From Bacillota bacterium (GTDB lineage: Bacteria; Bacillota; Clostridia; Christensenellales; CALWSW01), in NCBI GenBank assembly GCA_023402915.1, contig JAEYFO010000281.1:1-11421 (forward strand): a stretch of DNA of 11,421 nucleotides, read 5' to 3'. Every line of letters starts with the position of its first letter. The first letter of the stretch is position 1. The notes below the pieces were generated by a model, which saw only the letters and a list, made by a program, of their open reading frames with translations, searched no databases and was not told the origin of the DNA. The translations under genes were made by a program, and so were the position numbers. Shown here one piece after another: positions 5,936-11,421 of the stretch.

Positions 5936-5965
5936 GCGGCGGGAACGTTTCTTTCTTCCCGCCGC
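5936..5965 (+). promoter_or_regulatory. GC-rich leader hairpin before zinc-ribbon gene
   Basis: GCGGCGGGAA (5936-5945) and TTCCCGCCGC (5956-5965) form a perfect 10-bp stem with a 10-nt loop. It ends only 5 nt before the ribosome site AAAGGAGG (5971-5978). No U-tract follows, so it more likely affects mRNA stability or translation of the first gene of the operon than termination. Confidence 0.5.
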
Positions 5966-5987
5966 GCCCAAAAGGAGGAGCTTCGCC

Positions 5988-6944
5988 GTGAAACAATGTC
6001 CGCGCTGCAAGAGCGCCGCGCTCTATGAAGATTCTGCCGCCGTTTGCCCGGACTGCGGGACGCAGCTGGTGTTTTACCGCCCGGAACCCGCCGAAGAGCT
6101 GCGCTGGGACGACCTGTTCTCCGGCGCGTGGGACGAACCGGCGGATTTTTGGCAAACCTCGCAGACCTCGCAAACGTCCCGAACAGGACGACAAAACGGC
6201 CAAACCGCCGGGACTTCTCAAAAAACCGGCCGGCAGCCCTCTTCCGGCCAGACTGCCCGGCGCACGGGCGCGGCGCAGGCCGGCGCGTCCGCCTCTTTCC
6301 GCCAAAGGGCTGACGCCGCCGGACAAAGCCAGCGCAAAACCGGCGCGGCGCAGGAGGAAGAACGCTCCGCCCGCCAGCGGCGGCGCGACGCCCGTTCTGC
6401 CGGACAGGGGGGCACGGCGGAGCGCCCCTTTGAGCGGCAGGAAGGGCGGTACGTGGTGCTGCGGGGCCGGGTGACGGAGGTAACGCCCGGCGTGACCCGT
6501 TATCAGAGCCGCCTGCACAAGCTCTTCAATTCGCTCTTTCGCGGCGAGCCCTATCAGTTTGCACACGGCACGTACCGCTGCGTGTTCTGGATGGAGGAGG
6601 AGAGCGAACGGTTCTCCGAGCGCTCCCGGCAGCTGGTCTATTACGGCGACATCGAAGGGCTGGTGGCGCCCGGCTACCGCATGACGGTGCGCGCCCGGCC
6701 CCGGGGCGGGGAGCTGGTGGCCCGCTCGCTCTACAACGACGATCTGGAGCAGGACGTGCGCGGCCGCGCCCAGATGCCCGCGTGGCTGGTGTGGATCCTG
6801 ACGCTGGCCGTGCTGGCGCTGGCGGGCAACCTCATCGTTGGCGCGGTGCAGTTCCTCTCCGCCAGCCGTTCCGTCCTCGGGATGCTGCTGCTCGGCTATC
6901 TGGCGTGGCGGCTGTTTTTCCGGCGGCGCCGGCGGCGGTATTGA
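5988..6944 (+). CDS. Zinc-ribbon, OB-like membrane-anchored protein
   Basis: The 318-residue protein is of unknown function. It begins with a CPRC...CPDC zinc ribbon (C4, C7, C20, C23). A polar linker, about 55-150, is rich in Gln, Thr, Ser, Arg and Ala and starts with QTSQTSQTS. A compact domain at about 152-250 (YVVLRGRVTEV, GEPYQFAHGTYRCVF, GDIEGLVAPGYRMTVRARPRG) has a beta-rich pattern that may be OB-like. Two membrane helices, about 265-288 and 296-311, and a polyarginine tail complete it. The hairpin topology places both ends and the folded domain in the cytoplasm. The GTG start at 5988 has AAAGGAGG at 9 nt. It precedes the HerA-type ATPase gene by 196 bp on the same strand, and may be the membrane anchor or adaptor for that motor; this is inferred from neighbourhood only. 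Confidence 0.85.
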   Translation: MKQCPRCKSAALYEDSAAVCPDCGTQLVFYRPEPAEELRWDDLFSGAWDEPADFWQTSQTSQTSRTGRQNGQTAGTSQKTGRQPSSGQTARRTGAAQAGASASFRQRADAAGQSQRKTGAAQEEERSARQRRRDARSAGQGGTAERPFERQEGRYVVLRGRVTEVTPGVTRYQSRLHKLFNSLFRGEPYQFAHGTYRCVFWMEEESERFSERSRQLVYYGDIEGLVAPGYRMTVRARPRGGELVARSLYNDDLEQDVRGRAQMPAWLVWILTLAVLALAGNLIVGAVQFLSASRSVLGMLLLGYLAWRLFFRRRRRRY

Positions 6945-7059
6945 GCGGGCAGGCAGGGCTGCTTTTTGAATTTGAATTTTGAAAAAGAGAAAAAATCCGC
7001 CCGGCGCTCCGCTTTGAAACGCCATTGACAGCAGCGTTTTCAAGGCTTTCCCAAAAAAC

Positions 7060-7097
7060 GGCGCGGCGGCGGTTTGACCCGCCGAAAGCACCGCGCC
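7060..7097 (+). promoter_or_regulatory. Two-tier hairpin in leader of ATPase gene
   Basis: An inner stem CGGCGG-TTTGAC-CCGCCG (7067-7084) stacks on an outer stem GGCGCGG (7060-7066) / CCGCGCC (7091-7097) with a one-sided AAAGCA bulge. It lies in the 196-bp gap before the ATPase gene, 28 nt before its ribosome site. No U-tract follows, so it is not a standard terminator; an RNA processing or stability role between operon genes is possible. A TTGACA at 7025-7030 has no -10 partner. The rest of the gap has A/T-rich TTTGAA and TTTCAAA words only. Confidence 0.5.
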
Positions 7098-7140
7098 CTC
7101 TCCAAACCTTTCAAAACGTTTCAAAAAGGAGGGAGCCTTC

Positions 7141-9693
7141 ATGGCAAACGCCTACGCCCAACAGGGCAACGCCGCGATCGCCGAGGCGCAAGCGCTGCTT
7201 TCGTTTCTTGAACGGCGGGCGCTGCTCGCGGCAGACGGACGGCGGCTTTCGGGCGCACCGCCCACGCAGCCGCCCACGCCGATGGTCTTTTACCGCATCG
7301 GGGGATTTTTCGAAAAAGGCGCGCGGGAGGACACGGAAAAGAGCCTGCTCGCCCTGGGAAGGTCCGTGCTGTCCGCCGCCCGGCGCAGCGCGGCAAAAAC
7401 GGCGTTCGCAGCGGCGCGCTTTTGCGGGGAGACTGCGCTGTTTTTCGGGATGGAAAGCGGCAAAAACGGCTGTGCGCTGCGGCAGGCGCTGGCGGGAAGC
7501 GATTTGAACCTTTCAATGGAAAACCGCTTTCTCGACCGGCGGACGCTCCGAGCGCTCACGGCGCACGGCGCGCTCCTTTGCGGCGGCGCGCCCGAAGCGC
7601 TCTGGCTGGACGAGGTGTTTTCCGCCATGGGAAACGAGGACTTCCTGCTTTTGGCGGTCGCTTCTCCCCTGTCGGGAGAGACCTGCCTTGCGCTGGAAGA
7701 GACCGCCCGGCAGGAGAGCGAACGCTTTCGCCCCTGGCGCACGATCTCCCGCTCCATCGGCCGGGACACCCGCCGCACGTTCGACCGCCCCGCGCCCGGC
7801 GTGGACGCGCTGCTTCGCGCCCTGTCCCGGCTGGAAAAGCGCTTTGCCGCGGGCGGACGGGAGGGGCTGTTTGAAACGGCGCTGTGGTGCTGCGCCAGGG
7901 AAGCGCCGGTTCTTCGAAAGCTGACGGCTGTGCTTTGCGGCGCGCTGCGGGGCGACCCGGAAGTTCCCGGCAGCCGTCCCGCCGCAGTGTTCTGCACGCC
8001 GCCCTCCTTTGAAAACGGGCTGACCCTTCCGGCGCTTTCCCTGCCCGGCGGCGGCGCGTTTTCCGCAACGCCCCTTGCCGGCGGCCTTTGCACGCTCCAA
8101 AGCGAAAGCGCGCTTTCGGCGCTGTTCTGCCTGCCACGGGAGCAGTCCCCCGGCTTTGTCCCCATCCGGCAGCAGCACGGCTTTGCCGACCGCCAGCTGT
8201 TCGACCAGACCCCGCCCCCCGCCTGTGGCCGGACGGCGCAGCTGGGGCGGGTGCTTCCCGCCGGGCTCCCCTACCGGATCGATCTGGACGCCTTCCGCTC
8301 CCACGCGCTGGTGGCGGGCATCAACGGCGCGGGCAAGAGCAACACCACCAAACAGCTGCTCTGGCGGTTTCATGAAGCGGGCGTTCCCTTTGGCGTGATC
8401 GAACCGGCAAAGAAGGAATACTGGGCGCTCATCGGGCGCATTCCCCTTCGGCTGTATTCGGCGGGCGACGACGGCGAACCGCTGCGCTTCAACCCCCTCT
8501 GTCCGGCGGCGGGCGAGCTGATCGGCAACCACATCGAAGGGCTGATGCTGGCCTTTGAGGCGCAGTCCTTGATGGAATCCCCCCTGCCGGAGGTGCTGCG
8601 CGGCCTGCTTTCGAGCACGTACCGGGAGTTCGGCCTCGACCCGTCCGCCCGGATGCCCCGGGGCGTGCGCGCGCCCACCCTTTCGGACGTGGCGGCGCGG
8701 GTGGAACCGTATATCAAAGCGCACACCCAATACAGCGACCGGGTGCAAAAGGACGTGCTTTCCGCCACAAAGGTGCGCATCGAGAGCCTGCTTGCCGGCG
8801 CGCCGGGGCGGATGCTTTCCACGGGCGAGCCGCTGGACGTTGCTGCGCTGTTTTCGGAAAATTTCGTCATCGAGCTGGACGATCTTTCGGGCAAGGCGGA
8901 AAACTTTGTCACAAGCGTCCTGATGCTGCTCTTTAACGAATCCCTCCGGGCGCAGAAGGAGAGCGGCAAACTGGAACGGGTGCTGCTTTTGGAGGAGGCG
9001 CACCGGTATTTTCTCAAAGCGCCCCAGACCGGCGGCGAAAACGGCACGGGCTCCTTTCAGACGGCGGCGTATTTTTCCAACCTGCTCTCCGAAATCCGCG
9101 CCCACGGCACGGGGCTTATGCTGGTCGATCAGCGGCCGGGCGAGCTCAACGGCAACGCCATCGCCAACACGGCGGTCAAGATCGTCCACGCGCTGGCGGC
9201 GGAACCGGACGCGCAGGCCGTGGCCTTCTCGCTCGGGCTGAGCGACGCGCAGCTTTCTCAGCTCCGCCGCCTGAAAAAGGGCGAAGCGCTCCTGGGCCAA
9301 AGCGGGGAGGACAATGTCTGCCGGGTGCAGATCGACCTGTGGAAGGACGCGCCCCAGCAGAAAGACCCGCTTCAAAGACCCCTCTGCGCCTGCACGATGT
9401 GCCCGGCGCTGCGGCGGTGCGCGCGTTCCGGCCTGCCCCAAAAGCTCGATGGAGCGGAGCTGGATTTTGGCCGGACGGCGCTGCGGGGCGCGGTGCGGGG
9501 CTTTGACGCGCTGGGCGAAGCCGCCGCCCTGCTGGAACATCAGCTTTCCGCGGCGGCGAAAGCGCCCCTGTCCCGGGCGGAGCGGCTGTGCGCCGCGGGG
9601 CTGCTGCTTTCGGACATCGACGGGTCGGCCGGGCTGTGCCGCAGCGTCCTTCGCCGCTGGATGGCGGAGTACAACCGGCCCGCGCGGCGGTGA
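7141..9693 (+). CDS. HerA/VirB4-type P-loop ATPase with C-terminal Cys cluster
   Basis: This 850-residue protein has an N-terminal region of about 370 residues of no recognised domain, then a HerA-FtsK superfamily motor. Walker A is GINGAGKS (393-400), Walker B is VLLLEEAH (614-621) with catalytic E619 likely. The HerA/DUF87 motif IRAHGTGLMLVDQRPGEL (652-669) is followed by NTAVKIVHAL (676-685). Such ATPases form hexameric rings that pump DNA or proteins; VirB4 and TraC power type IV secretion and HerA works with NurA in DNA processing. C-terminal to the motor is a cysteine cluster C749-x-C-x2-C-x5-C760, suggesting zinc or iron-sulfur binding, then a helical tail. No signal peptide or membrane segment was seen. 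The ATG at 7141 has AAGGAGG at 8 nt. The neighbours, a zinc-ribbon membrane protein and a zincin, contain no nuclease or NurA, so the role is open. Confidence 0.88.
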   Translation: MANAYAQQGNAAIAEAQALLSFLERRALLAADGRRLSGAPPTQPPTPMVFYRIGGFFEKGAREDTEKSLLALGRSVLSAARRSAAKTAFAAARFCGETALFFGMESGKNGCALRQALAGSDLNLSMENRFLDRRTLRALTAHGALLCGGAPEALWLDEVFSAMGNEDFLLLAVASPLSGETCLALEETARQESERFRPWRTISRSIGRDTRRTFDRPAPGVDALLRALSRLEKRFAAGGREGLFETALWCCAREAPVLRKLTAVLCGALRGDPEVPGSRPAAVFCTPPSFENGLTLPALSLPGGGAFSATPLAGGLCTLQSESALSALFCLPREQSPGFVPIRQQHGFADRQLFDQTPPPACGRTAQLGRVLPAGLPYRIDLDAFRSHALVAGINGAGKSNTTKQLLWRFHEAGVPFGVIEPAKKEYWALIGRIPLRLYSAGDDGEPLRFNPLCPAAGELIGNHIEGLMLAFEAQSLMESPLPEVLRGLLSSTYREFGLDPSARMPRGVRAPTLSDVAARVEPYIKAHTQYSDRVQKDVLSATKVRIESLLAGAPGRMLSTGEPLDVAALFSENFVIELDDLSGKAENFVTSVLMLLFNESLRAQKESGKLERVLLLEEAHRYFLKAPQTGGENGTGSFQTAAYFSNLLSEIRAHGTGLMLVDQRPGELNGNAIANTAVKIVHALAAEPDAQAVAFSLGLSDAQLSQLRRLKKGEALLGQSGEDNVCRVQIDLWKDAPQQKDPLQRPLCACTMCPALRRCARSGLPQKLDGAELDFGRTALRGAVRGFDALGEAAALLEHQLSAAAKAPLSRAERLCAAGLLLSDIDGSAGLCRSVLRRWMAEYNRPARR

Positions 9694-9727
9694 GCGCAGC
9701 GTTTTTTTCAAAAAAGCTCAAAAAAAG

Positions 9728-9754
9728 AAGCCGGGCGCGGCAAATCCCGGCTTT
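9728..9754 (+). terminator. Hairpin between ATPase and zincin genes, possible weak terminator
   Basis: AAGCCGGG (9728-9735) pairs perfectly with CCCGGCTT (9746-9753) over 8 bp with a 10-nt loop. Only a short T run follows, with TTTTT 6 nt later. It may partly terminate transcription or stabilise the upstream mRNA, adjusting the ratio of ATPase to zincin transcripts. An A/T-rich imperfect foldback (TTTTTTTCAAAAAA, 9702-9715) precedes it. Confidence 0.5.
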
Positions 9755-9794
9755 CAAAGTTTTTCAAATTTCAAAATCGAAAGGAGCGGTACGG

Positions 9795-10862
9795 ATGGCA
9801 CTGGACAGCGGCGGCGACGGCGATGAGATCCTCGGCGGCGACAGCGGCGAAGGCGATTTTGACGAAGCAGGCGGCGCGCTTGACAGCGGCGGCGAAACGA
9901 CGGAAACGGCCGAAACGGGCGGCCATGGGCAAGGCGTCGGCGGCCGTGGCGGCCCGGAGGGCGGCTTTTCGGAACGTTCCGGCGGCAGAGCGATGGACAG
10001 CGCGGGCGCGCGCGAAGGGCTTCGAACGGGCGCGTCTCTCGACCGGGGCGAAGCGGACGGGCGGGGCGGCCTTGAAAACGGTCTGTTCGGCCTGCATAAT
10101 AGAGGAAACCTCGAGCGCGGCTCCCTCGACGCGGGCAGGCAGGAATATAGCGCCGCCCTTTCGGACGTCAAGGCGAATTATTCCCTTTCCCCGGAGAAGC
10201 TCCAAGCGCTGGAAAGCAGGGAAGCGCTTTCCAGGGTGCGGACGCTCTCATCTGAAAAGTATCAGGCGGAATTTCCCGGGCAAAGCCCGCGGGTGCTGGG
10301 CTGTCACGACCCGGAAACGGGCGCGCTGACCTTTCGCGACACGGGCGACCGGGAAGCGCTGCGGCACGTGGCGACGCACGAGGTGATGCACAAAGCCTCC
10401 TACGGCGAATGCACGGAGACGGAAAACGGCACAAAGCTGCTTGCTTCCGGCCTGCGGCGCACGGAGGCGGACGAAAACGGCAGGGTGCTCGGCAGCAAAA
10501 ACCTCTGTTTCAACGAGGGGCTGACCGAGCGGTACACCATCGATTCCCTTGAGCGCCGGGGCGAAACGGAGTCTGTCGAGGCGGTGACGGCCTACGTCGA
10601 AGCGCGGCAGACGGCGGAGCAGCTGGGGAGCATCGTGGGAAACGACAGGCTGGAAGCGGCGTATTTTCGCGGCGAGCTTTCCGCGCTGGAAGCGGAGGTA
10701 AACCGGCTGGCCGGGGAGGACGGCAGCTGGAACCGATTGAGCGGCAGTCTGGACGCGCTCTACAACGCCGAAACGCTCGAAGAGCAGACCCGGGCGCGCA
10801 CACAGGTGCAGGCAATTCTTTATCGAATCGAGGCGCAGAAGAATCATGAAGCACGATCTTGA
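9795..10862 (+). CDS. HEXXH zincin-like protein with Gly/Asp-rich N-terminal tail
   Basis: The 355-residue protein has no signal peptide or membrane helix. Residues 1-95 are a low-complexity, Gly, Asp, Glu and Ser-rich stretch with ALDSGG twice (2-7, 28-33), probably disordered. From about 115 a folded region carries HEVMH (195-199) and FNEGLTE (239-245), the pattern of a gluzincin-type metallopeptidase: two zinc histidines, catalytic E196, and E241 as third ligand 42 residues later. Its substrate is unknown; it may be inactive or structural. The ATG at 9795 was chosen because GGAG is 8 nt upstream; the frame stays open back to 9588 but that overlaps the ATPase gene. It follows the ATPase by 101 bp and overlaps the next gene by 17 bp, so it is probably part of one operon. 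It could be a protease partner or an effector moved by the motor; this is inference. Confidence 0.8.
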   Translation: MALDSGGDGDEILGGDSGEGDFDEAGGALDSGGETTETAETGGHGQGVGGRGGPEGGFSERSGGRAMDSAGAREGLRTGASLDRGEADGRGGLENGLFGLHNRGNLERGSLDAGRQEYSAALSDVKANYSLSPEKLQALESREALSRVRTLSSEKYQAEFPGQSPRVLGCHDPETGALTFRDTGDREALRHVATHEVMHKASYGECTETENGTKLLASGLRRTEADENGRVLGSKNLCFNEGLTERYTIDSLERRGETESVEAVTAYVEARQTAEQLGSIVGNDRLEAAYFRGELSALEAEVNRLAGEDGSWNRLSGSLDALYNAETLEEQTRARTQVQAILYRIEAQKNHEARS

Positions 10863-11421
10863 ACAGGATTTTGACGGAAGGGTTTCCAAGACAGGCGCAG
10901 CGTCCGGCGGGACTGTTCCCGCCAACGCGGGACTGGCCGAAAAGGAAGCGGCGCTCGCCGAACTGGCGGCGGGCATTCTTCAGGAAGCGGACGAAGAGGG
11001 GCGCTGCAGCGCGCTGTATTCCCGCGGATTTTTCAAGGGCGTGGCGTTTTGCATCCACGCCAACGGCTTTGCGTCCTTCCTGCCGGACGACCGGCCGGAG
11101 CAGGAGCGGGCGCTGCGGCGCTTCCTCGCCCCCTATTTGCGGCAAACGCCCCAGGAGATCGCGGACGGGATGGTGCTCTACGAAGCGCGCAGCCAGCTTT
11201 TGACGGTTCGGGCAGCCTGCCGTCAGGCTGCCCGGGCGCGGGAGCAGCGGGGAATTATCCTGCCCGCCGCCGACGAGAAGGCGCTGCATCACAGGCTGCT
11301 TGCCGCCGCCGCGCCCTTTGCCGCCGCCAACCGGAAGGGCTGGAGCGCGCTAGATTTTTCCGACGCGGAGGCCGACCTCGCCTACGCCGCCGGGCGGACA
11401 CAGGGGCGCGGGATGATGGGG
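10846..11421 (+). CDS. Unknown protein, overlaps zincin gene, runs off window
   Basis: An ATG at 10846, 17 bp before the end of the zincin gene in another frame, opens a frame of 192 codons with no stop up to the window edge. Nearby ribosome-site sequence is weak (GAGG at 10830), so translation is probably coupled to the upstream gene. The product starts with a short charged segment (KHDLEQDFDG), then an Ala/Glu helix (about 29-49), then a segment RGFFKGVAFCIHANGF (about 59-74), and further Ala/Arg-rich helices. I recognise no domain, signal peptide or membrane segment. GC content and Ala/Arg richness match the neighbours. Coupling suggests its product acts with the zincin, for example as chaperone, inhibitor or immunity partner, but no sequence evidence picks one. 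Confidence 0.7.
   Translation, partial: MKHDLEQDFDGRVSKTGAASGGTVPANAGLAEKEAALAELAAGILQEADEEGRCSALYSRGFFKGVAFCIHANGFASFLPDDRPEQERALRRFLAPYLRQTPQEIADGMVLYEARSQLLTVRAACRQAARAREQRGIILPAADEKALHHRLLAAAAPFAAANRKGWSALDFSDAEADLAYAAGRTQGRGMMG
11209..11234 (+). other. Perfect 11-bp hairpin inside the last coding region
   Basis: CGGGCAGCCTG and CAGGCTGCCCG pair perfectly around a CCGT tetraloop, within codons for RAACRQAAR. No T-tract follows. It may be a chance result of high GC and Ala/Arg codons, or a real mRNA structure. Confidence 0.6.

Noticed and set aside
7025..7054. TTGACA as an internal promoter before the ATPase gene
   Set aside because: No -10-like hexamer occurs 16-18 bp downstream.
5655..7142. 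Minus-strand open frame of 495 codons opposite the zinc-ribbon gene
   Set aside because: Low-complexity Pro/Arg/Ala translation with no domain; the plus-strand gene has a strong ribosome site, zinc ribbon and membrane helices.
7513..9711. Long minus-strand open frame opposite the ATPase gene
   Set aside because: It has Arg/Gly/Gln-rich composition typical of the antisense of GC-rich coding DNA, has no ribosome site, and the plus strand has clear ATPase motifs.
9795..10862. Extracellular contractile injection system effector (HEXXH protein near an ATPase)
   Set aside because: No tail-tube, sheath or baseplate genes are present, and the ATPase is HerA-type rather than the AAA+ type usual in those clusters.

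Overview
The window looks like chromosomal DNA from a GC-rich member of the Clostridia, probably an uncultured gut lineage. The reasons are strong AAGGAGG-type ribosome sites, TTG and GTG starts, a DUF4358-like lipoprotein, a short-form alanyl-tRNA synthetase, and GC-rich genes separated by A/T-tract spacers rich in TTTCAAA-like words. I see no rRNA, tRNA, CRISPR array, transposase, integrase or phage gene.

Left part (1-4406). A complete alaS lacking the C-Ala domain follows a terminator-like palindrome. Next is a small gene whose 3' end looks damaged by a deletion or frameshift. It converges on a minus-strand lipoprotein gene. Both convergent genes are followed, in the same orientation relative to the gene, by a copy of a C-tract/A-tract repeat, so the two copies face each other across about 300 bp of apparently non-coding DNA. 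Next to the lipoprotein gene is a minus-strand stand-alone YbaK/ProX-type prolyl-tRNA editing deacylase. It could complement the alanyl-tRNA synthetase, because this family typically removes alanine from mischarged tRNA-Pro.

Middle (4407-5987). The 275 bp spacer between the ProX gene and a minus-strand PHP-domain gene holds a 78% AT stretch and a dense cluster of DnaA-box-like 9-mers. This resembles an origin or a DnaA-titration site, but no dnaA, dnaN or rpmH lies nearby. The PHP gene has an extended -10 promoter about 230 nt upstream and an intrinsic-terminator-like hairpin inside that leader, which suggests attenuation.

Right part (5988-11421). Four plus-strand genes form a probable operon: a membrane-anchored zinc-ribbon protein, an 850-residue HerA/VirB4-type P-loop ATPase with an extra four-cysteine cluster, a cytosolic HEXXH zincin-like protein with a Gly/Asp-rich N-terminal tail, and an overlapping unknown gene that runs off the window. 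A motor ATPase, a membrane partner, a possible protease or cargo and a translationally coupled unknown protein make this the best candidate for an undescribed system. Its function cannot be read from the sequence.
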